Positions 16,725 to 25,057 are shown, counted from the first letter of the stretch. The stretch: 39,874 bases of DNA from Chamaesiphon polymorphus CCALA 037 (GCF_003003845.1 NZ_PVWO01000002.1:1-39874), one strand, 5' to 3'. The notes: generated from the letters alone by a model not told the origin. Program-made: numbers and translations.

Positions 16725-17706
16725 AAATTTTATCGAAAAGTAATTTAGTGAGTCGTTCAAATTCTAAACTAGATTTGTGCCCAGGACGATAAATACCGAT
16801 CGGTTTTCCGGCTTCGTTGGCATTTTTAACCTCTTTAGAATCGGTAATCGGCTCGAATAGCTCGACTTCAATATAATCACAGCGAGATTTAAAGGCAGCG
16901 AGTGCTTGGCGATGGCTGGCAGTATCTTTCTCGTACCCAACAGGAACGATGCCCAATACAGTCGGGCGGGGATTCAAGCGTAAATCTCTACTGATTTTTT
17001 CAATCGTGTCAAATAAGCCATTAAGTCCTTGTACGGCTTTACCTTCTGGCACGAGGGGGATTAATAAATGCGTCGCACTGGCAATAGCATTGTCGATAAC
17101 TAGTCCCAGCGTGGCTGGGCAATCCATGAGGATCGCATCGTATTCGAGCGGGTAATCGACAAATAGATCGGCTAGAACTTGCTCTCTTCGTCGCCGCAAA
17201 ACGAGTTCTTGTTGAACGCGCTGGAGTTCGTTACAACCTCGGATAATTGAGGTTTGTCTACCTTCTATTTGGACGATGGGGTAATTCCCCTGAAAATTTT
17301 CAGCAAATACGTCCACCATCGTGCCAACCTTTTTTGTGCTGGTCAAGCCACAGAATAGGTCTAAGTTGTGCTGGATATCTAAGTCGAGTAATAGTGTAGA
17401 TTTGCCTAGTTTGTTCAAGTTGTACGCAATATTATGGCATAGAGTTGATTTACCAGCACCACCAGAATTACTGAGAATTGCAATCCTCACTTGCGCTGAG
17501 TCTTGAATCTCATTCTTTGTTTCTTCACGAACTATTGATTGGCTCATTTGTATAGATAGAAGACTGTTAACTAATCTGCTGTATCTTGGCTGTTGTCGCA
17601 GCCATCGAGCTACTTGAGGATCTAGCGATATTAGTAAGGATTCTTTTTTCTCACTAGAAGGTTTAGGCTTACGACCAGAACCAATTCTACTGCCACCTTT
17701 TGTCAC
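16711..17706 (-). CDS. parA: ParA-family plasmid partition ATPase
   Basis: 331 aa. Walker-type ATPase with deviant P-loop ILSNSGGAGKSTLCHNIAYNL near residue 80, LLLDLDIQHNLDLF and ILMDCPATLGLV (Walker B region). The first 55 residues (RIGSGRKPKP ... LDPQVARWLRQQPRYSRLVNSLL) look like a small DNA-binding domain, consistent with autorepression. It starts with GTG (CAC at 17704-17706 on the plus strand). A perfect palindrome 11-48 bp upstream is the probable operator or parS. Confidence 0.85.
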   Translation of the reverse strand: MTKGGSRIGSGRKPKPSSEKKESLLISLDPQVARWLRQQPRYSRLVNSLLSIQMSQSIVREETKNEIQDSAQVRIAILSNSGGAGKSTLCHNIAYNLNKLGKSTLLLDLDIQHNLDLFCGLTSTKKVGTMVDVFAENFQGNYPIVQIEGRQTSIIRGCNELQRVQQELVLRRRREQVLADLFVDYPLEYDAILMDCPATLGLVIDNAIASATHLLIPLVPEGKAVQGLNGLFDTIEKISRDLRLNPRPTVLGIVPVGYEKDTASHRQALAAFKSRCDYIEVELFEPITDSKEVKNANEAGKPIGIYRPGHKSSLEFERLTKLLFDKIYGKT

Positions 17707-17716
17707 AACTGGATAA

Positions 17717-17754
17717 AATCATTTGAAAAAACTATATATTTTTTTCAAATGATT
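17717..17754. promoter_or_regulatory. Perfect palindrome upstream of parA (operator or parS)
   Basis: Arms 17717-17731 (AATCATTTGAAAAAA) and 17740-17754 are perfect 15-bp inverted complements around an 8-nt AT-only-like loop (CTATATAT). It sits just before the parA GTG and in the divergent gap to the 107-aa gene. The position fits an autoregulatory operator for the DNA-binding N-terminus of ParA, or a parS site for ParB. Confidence 0.6.
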
Positions 17755-17856
17755 GTCAAGTTCGGACGAGATCCGCTAAATAACTCATGCCAGCAACAGA
17801 TCGAGCGAGTTAAGGTAGGGTAATTATTAGATCGATATCTGCAACAACATTCTGAT

Positions 17857-18180
17857 ATGTCGCCCCACCCGCATTTAACCTATTTTGATGGAGATCTTGC
17901 TGATTTTAGAGATGTGCGCTTATTTTGTATGATTCGTGGCTTTCAAGGAATGTGGCAAGAGCGGATCGAACATCGAAACGGAAAGATCGATGGCACACTA
18001 ATAATGGTGAAATTAGGCGATCGGCTGTATCGCTATAACAGTCCCCAACCGCTAGATCCAAAGATTTCCCAAGTGCAGTTAGGTTTTGTGATTCGCCATC
18101 GCTTAAATGCCTCGCTCAGGTACAGAATTTTAAATTCGATTTCAGGGCTGTATTCAGTTTTAATGGGGAAGAAATTGTGA
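17857..18180 (+). CDS. Hypothetical protein, 107 aa
   Basis: Not recognised. Residues 1-40 are mixed and the middle reads RIEHRNGKIDGTLIMVKLGDRLYRY, suggestive of beta strands. It is divergent from parA and overlaps the next (TPR) gene by 4 nt (GTGA), so the two are probably co-translated. There is no clear ribosome site upstream. Confidence 0.5.
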   Translation: MSPHPHLTYFDGDLADFRDVRLFCMIRGFQGMWQERIEHRNGKIDGTLIMVKLGDRLYRYNSPQPLDPKISQVQLGFVIRHRLNASLRYRILNSISGLYSVLMGKKL

Positions 18181-18731
18181 CGATTTTCTCTTTAACGATT
18201 GCTAACTGGGAGTTAAACATTGAGTACAGTACTTTAGCTGCCGCTCGATTGAAATTCGATAAAGGAGACTATACTGGGGCAATTTCACTCTACAATCTGG
18301 AGATCGAATCAGACGAGCAGAACGCAGAATCAATTTTCGAGCGCGGGAAATGCCATCAATTTCTTGGCAATTACTCTCAGGCAATAGCAGACTATAATCG
18401 GTCGCTGTTCATCGATCCCGTTGGCGGAGCCTCTCAGAATGAGAATCGAGCAGAAGTTTATTACATGCTTGGATTGCTACACGATCTGTTCGGTCGCCGC
18501 TCGTTAGCAGCGTTCAATTATTGTCGGACGATTACTTTAGATCCCAACCATGCAGAAGCTAGAGTTAGCCTAAGTTTTGCTAATTATAATTTATATGGGG
18601 TAGAATCGGTATTAGTGGATCTAAGAGTAGCACTCGATTTATTTCTCAAACAAAAAAATTACTCTAGGGCTAAAGATATGATTGATTCGATTGGGATGTT
18701 ATCTTCACAGATCGATCTCGTCTTTGACTAA
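18177..18731 (+). CDS. TPR repeat protein
   Basis: 184 aa starting with GTG inside the previous gene's end. Tetratricopeptide repeats are visible: FDKGDYTGAISLYNLEIESD, RGKCHQFLGNYSQAIADYNRSLFIDP, and LGLLHDLFGRRSLAAFNYCRTITLDP. TPRs bind partner proteins; the partner is unknown. Between repeats the sequence DPVGGASQNENRAEVYY corresponds to GTTGGCGGAGCCTCTCAGAA, a degenerate copy of the dispersed cyanobacterial repeat inserted in frame. Confidence 0.65.
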   Translation: MTIFSLTIANWELNIEYSTLAAARLKFDKGDYTGAISLYNLEIESDEQNAESIFERGKCHQFLGNYSQAIADYNRSLFIDPVGGASQNENRAEVYYMLGLLHDLFGRRSLAAFNYCRTITLDPNHAEARVSLSFANYNLYGVESVLVDLRVALDLFLKQKNYSRAKDMIDSIGMLSSQIDLVFD

Positions 18732-18849
18732 ATATGGAGTAGTCTAGAAAATAATATGCCTGTACTTGAAAGAACTGCCGATACAATGTCTACAATAGTA
18801 AATGATTAATTATTTTGCTCGATTAAAATATTAGTTAATAACTGAAGTC

Positions 18850-19188
18850 ATGACTGAAATTTTTTCATCATTAAATACAGGTAATATTCAAGTAGTTAAA
18901 GATCGAGATGCTAGCTATTTCAATATTTATTCCAAGCGCGAATATTATATCCGAAAAATAGACCCGATCGAAGTAGAGGAAGGACTGACTATGGGGCAAA
19001 ATGTCAATTCAGATGCTTTTGTCCTCGTCGGTCAAATGGCACCAGGAGTGAGAACTCGGTTGGTATTTACAGATCGGGACAATCCACCGATTGCTGAATT
19101 TACGATCCAAAAGTCTCAATTTGCAAATTTAATGCCAACTTCTTTTAACTCTCGGAAACAACACGGTAAGAAGAAGAAGAAAAAATAA
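18850..19188 (+). CDS. Hypothetical protein, 112 aa, basic tail
   Basis: Not recognised. The body looks like a small beta-rich domain (DASYFNIYSKREYYIRKIDPIEVEEGLTM ... TRLVFTDRDNPPIAEFTIQ). The C-terminus ends in a run of lysines (RKQHGKKKKKK), which suggests nucleic-acid or membrane contact. It is separated from the upstream TPR gene by about 120 bp containing no obvious structure. Confidence 0.5.
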   Translation: MTEIFSSLNTGNIQVVKDRDASYFNIYSKREYYIRKIDPIEVEEGLTMGQNVNSDAFVLVGQMAPGVRTRLVFTDRDNPPIAEFTIQKSQFANLMPTSFNSRKQHGKKKKKK

Positions 19189-19495
19189 GAGAATTACTGC
19201 CTAACTTATCTACGAGTTGATTTAATAATTCTTGCAGACTACCAATTTGGCTGCCAAGTATTCGATCGTGGGTCTTGAGATATTTAGCTATAAGATGATA
19301 TTAATACTCGATTTACCTAGCATATTCGTAAGTTATATATACGTTATTATGCCCAATTTTTCGCTTAGTCTGTTTACCTTTGATAGCTAATCTTCTACCA
19401 GTTGGCACTTGAGTACTTCGCCCTTCATTAAATTCAACTATATTCATTAGTGGCGAATCTATTGGGCAATTAGTCTGTGTAAATCTGTCGATCCA
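19189..19495. other. Gap between convergent genes
   Basis: About 307 bp between the 112-aa gene and the HipA-like gene. Apart from the possible relic listed separately I see no gene, repeat or strong hairpin. Confidence 0.4.
19313..19447 (-). pseudogene. Possible small basic ORF or gene relic
   Basis: A 44-codon frame below the ORF-track cutoff encodes MNIVEFNEGRSTQVPTGR and ends NVYITYEYAR. It is basic and codon use looks ordinary. Just downstream on the same strand another open frame reads AKYLKTHDRILGSQIGSL and continues as a helical segment without a start codon. The two may be halves of one broken gene. No ribosome site was seen. Confidence 0.3.
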
Positions 19496-20578
19496 TCAAA
19501 GACTTAATTCATCTTCATTACTCAGATCGTTACGATCGATTTGGGTCAACTTAGTTGCATCTGAATCATTGTCTAATTCATAAAGTAAACCTTCAGTAGG
19601 ACGAGATATATAGCCTTCAACTTCTGGTTCGTTCAAGTCGGCTAAGCTTCTAGGTTTTTGACTCAGAGCGCGTCCGGCTGATAATCGCCAACTGAGTATC
19701 TGCTTTCTGCCATCATCGATCGTCTGCTTAGCAAATTTTTCAGCAGTCGGAGTAATCCGGTCGTGCGGAATACGATCGAATATCTCGTTAATTTGCTTTG
19801 GAGTAATCCGTGCTAGTCGCTCTTGCCAGATCGAGGCAGCTTCGGGGTAAAGCTTTGCAGCGATCTCAAAAGCTCGTGGAGTAAGAATGTTATCAACCCC
19901 GTCGTAGAAGCTCCCTTCCAAGTATTCATGGTAGTCCGTAGTGCTGAACGTTTGACGCTGCTTGTCGCTTAGGGTCGCGCCCATTGCTTGCCCCTGGTCG
20001 AACGTCGGGGCTAGTTCTTGGGTGCCATCGGGCAAAACCTGAATCTCGAAGTTTTGGTCGTGGCGATCGCAGTTGGCGATGAGATTGTCGAGCATTAAAT
20101 ATCCAACAAATACTTTAGCAGCGTTATCGATGCCTTCTGGTAAGTCGAAACCACTGGGAACGGCAACTCGTTCTTGCTCCAAGGCATTGAGAACGCGATC
20201 GATAGCATAGGTACTAGGATACTTATCGGCATAGTCAGGGTAGAAATCACTCAAGAATTTCTCACCACTTTTGGGTTTAGCATTTTCCAGTTTGAAGCTA
20301 AAAGAAAATGAGCCTCTAATGGGGTCGTAATCTTCATCAATGGTCGCTTCGGCCAACTCATATCTAGTAGCAGGTAGATCGAGTAGTTTCGCCAGCTCGT
20401 ATGCGATTTTCTCCGTCCAATCAGTTTGGATTTCTGGAGATTCCTCTATCGATGAGGCTTTAAATAGCACATTTCCAAATTTGGAATGTTCCAGCCAAGC
20501 CTTATCTTGTACCCCACTCTGTTCTAAAAATTCAATTTTTCCCGCTTCGTAGATTGGAAATTTCTTGAGTGCCATCAT
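19496..20578 (-). CDS. HipA-like serine/threonine kinase with C-terminal tail module
   Basis: About 360 aa. HipA/CtkA-type protein kinase fold: catalytic loop LIANCDRHDQNFEI (NxDRHxxN) near residue 169 and metal-binding APTFDQGQAMG near 193. Kinases of this class phosphorylate aminoacyl-tRNA synthetases or translation factors in toxin-antitoxin modules. The track begins at a TTG, but the ATG at 20578 overlaps the upstream stop (TGATG) and is preferred. The last 56 residues, from LSQKPRSLADLNEPEVE to the acidic end LSNEDELSL, lie beyond the kinase and are nearly duplicated on the FolD-like protein. There is no HipB; the preceding HIRAN-like gene is the obvious partner. Confidence 0.7.
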   Translation of the reverse strand: MMALKKFPIYEAGKIEFLEQSGVQDKAWLEHSKFGNVLFKASSIEESPEIQTDWTEKIAYELAKLLDLPATRYELAEATIDEDYDPIRGSFSFSFKLENAKPKSGEKFLSDFYPDYADKYPSTYAIDRVLNALEQERVAVPSGFDLPEGIDNAAKVFVGYLMLDNLIANCDRHDQNFEIQVLPDGTQELAPTFDQGQAMGATLSDKQRQTFSTTDYHEYLEGSFYDGVDNILTPRAFEIAAKLYPEAASIWQERLARITPKQINEIFDRIPHDRITPTAEKFAKQTIDDGRKQILSWRLSAGRALSQKPRSLADLNEPEVEGYISRPTEGLLYELDNDSDATKLTQIDRNDLSNEDELSL

Positions 20579-21333
20579 CAAATTCCCGTGTAAGTTTGAT
20601 ATTCAGCGGTGGCGAAAGGAGTTAACAACGTTCCATTGACAGTTGCATGACACAAGAGGCTGTGAAACTGTGGTGCTTTGAGGTTAACTCTAGCTACTTC
20701 AATTTGGATGGCGGTGGGGCAAGTACGAGCCATTTCTAGTAAATAGCCTGGGAGTCTGCCGAGTTGAAATCGTCCATCACCCAATTGGTTATCGGTAACT
20801 CCTAGTTGATGACCTGGTGCTAATTGCAATAAATACTCATAACAATCGGGTTCGAGCTTACCAATGTCTAACGGCAAAAAGTGGAAATGATAGTCACCTT
20901 GACTATCTGGTCTAATTTCAGGAAAGACATCATAACTGTCTTGATATCTGCGTCCACCGCTACGAGACACATAGGCAATTGGATCGATGGGATCTTCAGG
21001 CAAGCCTAACCATTGTTGCTGCTGCGGTACATATCTAGTTCTCGACAATGGCATTCTTGATTTAAAGTCGAGGCTTTCATTCTCAGTGACGTGGCTTTGA
21101 TACAGTCGGTCTGGGTGCCTGATAAATGACGATTTTTCAATCGGGCTAAGTTCGATCGCTCGTTCCATCCCTTTGGTATAGCGGAAGCAGTATCGACTCA
21201 GATCTGGTGCCCAAGTCATTTTTGCCACTGGCAGCCAGAGATCGCTCTGGTAATCTTGCCAGCCGAGAAATAATCCGGTAATCTCTCTACCGTGGGAGAG
21301 GGATTGATGTTGTGATGTTTTGGTGGAAATCAT
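20578..21333 (-). CDS. HIRAN-domain-like protein, partner of the HipA-like kinase
   Basis: 251 aa. The N-terminus ITGLFLGWQDYQSDLWLPVAK and FRYTKGMERAIEL, a central SGGRRYQDSYDVFPEI and the segment LLQLAPGHQLGVT ... LGRLPGYLLEMA match the layout I know for bacterial HIRAN-type proteins that pair with HipA/CtkA-like kinases. HIRAN domains in other proteins bind DNA 3' ends; here the role is probably to regulate or target the kinase. Its stop overlaps the kinase start, so expression is coupled. Confidence 0.5.
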   Translation of the reverse strand: MISTKTSQHQSLSHGREITGLFLGWQDYQSDLWLPVAKMTWAPDLSRYCFRYTKGMERAIELSPIEKSSFIRHPDRLYQSHVTENESLDFKSRMPLSRTRYVPQQQQWLGLPEDPIDPIAYVSRSGGRRYQDSYDVFPEIRPDSQGDYHFHFLPLDIGKLEPDCYEYLLQLAPGHQLGVTDNQLGDGRFQLGRLPGYLLEMARTCPTAIQIEVARVNLKAPQFHSLLCHATVNGTLLTPFATAEYQTYTGI

Positions 21334-21349
21334 AATTTTTTGGTCGGGG

Positions 21350-21817
21350 TTACAAATTTGTTGACTCAGCGTTGATTCGATCGTAATCCTGTTTTGATTG
21401 AATGCACGAATTACAGATTCTTCTGTCTCCCTCCAGCAGAAATAGACTTTTACTTACTCGTGTTTTTGAGATAAAAGTTGGGAAATAAACAGTTATAGCA
21501 ATTAGTGTTATTAATGTTACGAGCAGCAGTAGAATTAAATTGTTGGCTACCATACTTAAATTCAGCAAGACAAAGCATAAGATTAAGATCGACACTGACA
21601 AAAGCAGCGTGATATTCTGAGTTTTTAATTTAGATGAATATCGATGGCATCGCTCTTCGATCTGTGACAGTATTTCCAATGCTTTGACAAGTTCATCTTC
21701 AGTTGCATATCGCCAAGAACCTATCTCCTTTTCCTTGGATATTGCAAACTTGGCAAAGTTGCCACCGCTCTTTCGATACTCATCGCACATTTCTTGCATA
21801 GAATCTAGATAATTCAT
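21350..21817 (-). CDS. Small two-helix membrane protein
   Basis: 155 aa, unknown. A helical cytosolic N-terminus of about 65 residues, two hydrophobic segments (ITLLLSVSILILCFVLLNL and NLILLLLVTLITLIAITVYF) and a short soluble end with two cysteines (ICNSCIQ). This resembles the layout of SLATT-type or other small effector-like membrane proteins, but I cannot assign a family. It lies 16 bp upstream of the HIRAN gene on the same strand, so it may be the first gene of that operon. Confidence 0.5.
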   Translation of the reverse strand: MNYLDSMQEMCDEYRKSGGNFAKFAISKEKEIGSWRYATEDELVKALEILSQIEERCHRYSSKLKTQNITLLLSVSILILCFVLLNLSMVANNLILLLLVTLITLIAITVYFPTFISKTRVSKSLFLLEGDRRICNSCIQSKQDYDRINAESTNL

Positions 21818-21939
21818 ATTTTTTTTTGAACTTATGTTTATATAGACAACTTTTTAGATTTTCAACGTATAATTTACTAGATATAAAACGATCGCCTAGA
21901 AGACATTATCGTCGATCTATGAATCGGCGATATGTTTTG

Positions 21940-23190
21940 TTAAATACTAAGACCATCTTCTTGGGATAAATCGTCTGGATCGTCTGGCTCTATTTTTAGT
22001 CTAGTTGCATCTGGATCGTTGGCTAATTCATACAGTAATCCTTCAGTAGGGCGAGAGCTAGCGGCTTCAACTTCAGGTTCGTTTAGGTCGGCTAGACTTT
22101 TAGGTTTTTGACTTACTTGGAGTTGAGTCTGGGTTAAAGAGCTTTCTATTAACACTTGAGTTGGAAAGCTAAGTTCGAGATTTTGGACTTGACTGGTTAA
22201 TGAGTCGGAGGTTAAATAGTTTCCAGTCCTCAAATCTTCTGAAGACAACTCGTTTAGCTTGGTTAGCTGCCAAGGCTTGAGTTGGAGTTCGGGAAACTCC
22301 TTTATGATAAATCGCTCTGCCAAGACTGCCATTTCCATCGGGCCGATTCCTCCAGGTACTGGCGTGATAAAATCAAATCGATCGCGAGCTTCTTTTTGGA
22401 TGTCACCAAGGATGATATTTTTACCACGGTTATCGAGGCGATCGGTAATGACAAATCCACAGTCGATGCCCAATTCTGGCTGTATATCTTGTAGATTATC
22501 GGTGTTCAGTATTTCTAGTTTGCCAGTTGCAGAAACTATAATATTAGGGTTGAGTTCTATAATATTTGCTGTTGTTTTTGGGGAGCGTTCATCTATTTCT
22601 GTTATTTTCAAGTTCAACTCTTTTTTTCTATTGTCTAGATAGCCATTAACTCCTTTCCCTACAAATCCTGAAAATCCGATCAGAACTACCTCAGAATCTG
22701 ATTTCAATCCAGCTTCTAGTACCCGACAAATCGCATCGGCTGTCGCACATCGTCCCCATCGAGCTTGACCAGCTTTGCTCATTGCATCGATATCTTTATT
22801 AGGAGCGATGAGTTCAACAATTTCTCTGTTGTTATTTTTATCACTTAGTTCTGTAGGAATTGGGTTTTGAATGATGATTCCGCAAACTGTATCAATTTTG
22901 TCAACTTCAGTCATCAAATTTGCAAATTCATCGAAGGTCATATCCCACGGAAGATCTATACGGTCGAATTCACATCCTAGAAAATCTTTGAATATCTTCT
23001 GTTTTTGGTTGGTGGATGTATTTGCAGCTTGATAATCAGATAAATTTTTCAAGCTTGGACTTTTAGGAAGCTCGAACTGAAAGACAACTATTTTCTTTAA
23101 GCTTAATTCAGCCCGAAATTGTGTCTTAATTAGTTCGAGCTTCTTCTGAACGTCGGCTTTAATTCTCGCTCCATTGATAAAGTGAGTCAT
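21940..23190 (-). CDS. FolD-like protein with C-terminal tail module
   Basis: 416 aa, longer than the about 290 aa of FolD (methylenetetrahydrofolate dehydrogenase/cyclohydrolase). FolD hallmarks: GIIIQNPIP near residue 104 (Gln), PNKDIDAM near 130 (Asp), VLIGFSGFVGKGV (dinucleotide loop), IVSATGKLEIL and TPVPGGIGPMEMAVLAER near 278. The lysine of the YxxxK catalytic pair seems present in STNQKQKIF, but the tyrosine is not obvious, so activity may be altered. Residues beyond about 310 are extra; the final 58, from VSQKPKSLADLNEPEVE to LSQEDGLSI, match the tail of the HipA-like kinase. It overlaps the upstream gene by 4 nt. Confidence 0.65.
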   Translation of the reverse strand: MTHFINGARIKADVQKKLELIKTQFRAELSLKKIVVFQFELPKSPSLKNLSDYQAANTSTNQKQKIFKDFLGCEFDRIDLPWDMTFDEFANLMTEVDKIDTVCGIIIQNPIPTELSDKNNNREIVELIAPNKDIDAMSKAGQARWGRCATADAICRVLEAGLKSDSEVVLIGFSGFVGKGVNGYLDNRKKELNLKITEIDERSPKTTANIIELNPNIIVSATGKLEILNTDNLQDIQPELGIDCGFVITDRLDNRGKNIILGDIQKEARDRFDFITPVPGGIGPMEMAVLAERFIIKEFPELQLKPWQLTKLNELSSEDLRTGNYLTSDSLTSQVQNLELSFPTQVLIESSLTQTQLQVSQKPKSLADLNEPEVEAASSRPTEGLLYELANDPDATRLKIEPDDPDDLSQEDGLSI

Positions 23191-24230
23191 CGACGATTAA
23201 ACCATCCTAACTCTTGAAAGGATGATTCAGCAGTACCTAATGGTTCGCTCCGTAAAAATATCTGCGATTCGCGTTGACTATCTTTAATATATATTTTTTC
23301 AATCTCAATTTCCCCCAATTCATCTTTTCTTAATTTAAGTATCTTAATAAGAGAACCATAACCTCGTCCTTCATCCTCAAAACTATGAGCTAACTTAGTT
23401 TCCAAAAACCAGCCTATATTATCAGCTTGATATGGTAAAAGTAAATGTGAATATTTAGTGCGAATCTCACCAATTACTTGAGACAAGTGACGCTCGACAT
23501 GATTTGTACTGGTAGGGTCGTAGCCAATATTTTGTGTTGGCGGCAGATTACTAAGTGGCTCAGTAATTATCACTATGGCAGTTTTACTTCTGCACCAAAT
23601 TCTTACTAGAGAATGTGCGGGATAATCGGGATGTTCCCAAAATAAGATAGTCTTGAGGATTGTCGATCCATCTTCATTGACCTTTTGAATGGTGTAATCG
23701 ACATCTAGGCGATTCACCCCTTTGCGCCAGTTGAATCGATCGGTTATTTCTTCAGGCGTACCAAAATATTCTTTAAAGAGCGGTTTATGAGAGTTGTCAT
23801 TAATTCTTTTTCCAAATTTTTTGCTTCGGCTTGGCTCTGGATATATAAATTTCTCTCCATCCCACTGGGGTGTCATCCAGCGATAGTACTCTTGATATTC
23901 ATTGTCATAATAATCGATATTCTGAAAAGGGTGACGAATATCTACATGGTCTAATTTAATATCATGCTCCACCCACTTAATCGCGCCAGGATCTACACCA
24001 GTAGGCTTGAGGTATTGTTGCCAAACTTGATTTAAAACCATCTCATTAGCAAAAGAAAAGTGATTATCCCATAACCCAGCGATGAGAACTATTTGGCTAT
24101 CTACATGAAAGCGAATCAGGGAAGCAGTATCGCTACCCTCTTCGTTGACATGCTCCACGATCGCCTTGAGAGTTCTGCTTCCATCAGGATTAGTGTCAAT
24201 ATAGCAATATTTATCTTGAGCGATTGTCAT
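23187..24230 (-). CDS. Hypothetical protein with internal duplication, 347 aa
   Basis: Not recognised. Two similar segments: CYIDTNPDGSRTLKAIVEH with LIRFHVDSQIVLIAGLWDN near the N-terminus, and YTIQKVNEDGSTILKTILFW with LVRIWCRSKTAIVIITEP near residues 175-230. This suggests two copies of a small beta domain joined by an aromatic-rich linker (DYYDNEYQEYYRWM). It overlaps both neighbours by 4 nt, so it is co-translated with the glycosyltransferase (upstream) and the FolD-like protein (downstream). Confidence 0.6.
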   Translation of the reverse strand: MTIAQDKYCYIDTNPDGSRTLKAIVEHVNEEGSDTASLIRFHVDSQIVLIAGLWDNHFSFANEMVLNQVWQQYLKPTGVDPGAIKWVEHDIKLDHVDIRHPFQNIDYYDNEYQEYYRWMTPQWDGEKFIYPEPSRSKKFGKRINDNSHKPLFKEYFGTPEEITDRFNWRKGVNRLDVDYTIQKVNEDGSTILKTILFWEHPDYPAHSLVRIWCRSKTAIVIITEPLSNLPPTQNIGYDPTSTNHVERHLSQVIGEIRTKYSHLLLPYQADNIGWFLETKLAHSFEDEGRGYGSLIKILKLRKDELGEIEIEKIYIKDSQRESQIFLRSEPLGTAESSFQELGWFNRR

Positions 24231-25057
24231 GAATTTACCTCCTCAAACGCAGAAATTCGTTTATTTGTGAGTGCTTGAGAGCGATAGCGAGTGGCTAAGT
24301 TAGCGATCGCGCTAACTTCATCTGACAGTAGACAGCTATAATCACTTCGGTGTGCTAATAGATATTCTAACTCTTTAGCCCAATCGTCATAGCTCGAACT
24401 GCCAATTACTCCCTGGTTAGTTTGAATATAATCAACTAAAATATTTGGATTAACCGAGAAACTTTCGCGCTTCCAGTAGCTCACACATTGGAGTAAAAAC
24501 TCATAATCGATGTAGATTTTCAAATTCGGATTCCATCTCAACCGATCGTCTTGTCGATGGCTGAATCCATTACTATCGACTAGCTGTTTATGAGTGAGTA
24601 GTTCGTCGATCGTGCAGTTACCTGTTGGCGAGTAAAACTCTTTTCCCCGTTTGATAATTTTACCATTTTGTATAACGTCCCGCCTCCGTTGTTGAATGGG
24701 CATAACGTAATTAATCTGAGGATGTCGATCGAAAAAGGCGATCGTCTCTTCTACGAAATTAGATTTGAAAGTATTATCATCGTCGAGATAGGTTACGATC
24801 TCCCCTGCGGCTAGTGTCAGTCCTTGGCTCCTGGCGTAACAAAGACTAAAGCCACTGTCTGGGCATACTAGATCTATATATGTATGTTTAAAGTTTAACT
24901 GGCGGTCTTTAATTAAATCTCTGGTAAGCACATTTCCACCATCATTGAAAACGATCCACTCAAAATCTTGACAAGTTTGAGCTTCTAGGGAAATAATCGC
25001 GTTTGCTAGTAGATTCGGGCGCGATCTCGTAGCGGTAATAATTGACAGCTTTGACAT
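24227..25057 (-). CDS. Family 2 glycosyltransferase
   Basis: 276 aa GT-A fold enzyme that transfers a sugar from a nucleotide donor. Visible are the N-terminal SIITATRSRPNLLANAI, EWIVFNDGG, and the metal-binding LDDDNTF near residue 90, after AGEIVTYL. No membrane segment is seen. It heads a three-gene coupled operon with the 347-aa unknown and the FolD-like gene. A relic of a second copy lies immediately upstream. The acceptor cannot be inferred. Confidence 0.75.
   Translation of the reverse strand: MSKLSIITATRSRPNLLANAIISLEAQTCQDFEWIVFNDGGNVLTRDLIKDRQLNFKHTYIDLVCPDSGFSLCYARSQGLTLAAGEIVTYLDDDNTFKSNFVEETIAFFDRHPQINYVMPIQQRRRDVIQNGKIIKRGKEFYSPTGNCTIDELLTHKQLVDSNGFSHRQDDRLRWNPNLKIYIDYEFLLQCVSYWKRESFSVNPNILVDYIQTNQGVIGSSSYDDWAKELEYLLAHRSDYSCLLSDEVSAIANLATRYRSQALTNKRISAFEEVNS

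Noticed and set aside
22259-22642. 127-aa plus-strand ORF
   Set aside because: Antisense to the FolD-like gene, no recognisable domain.
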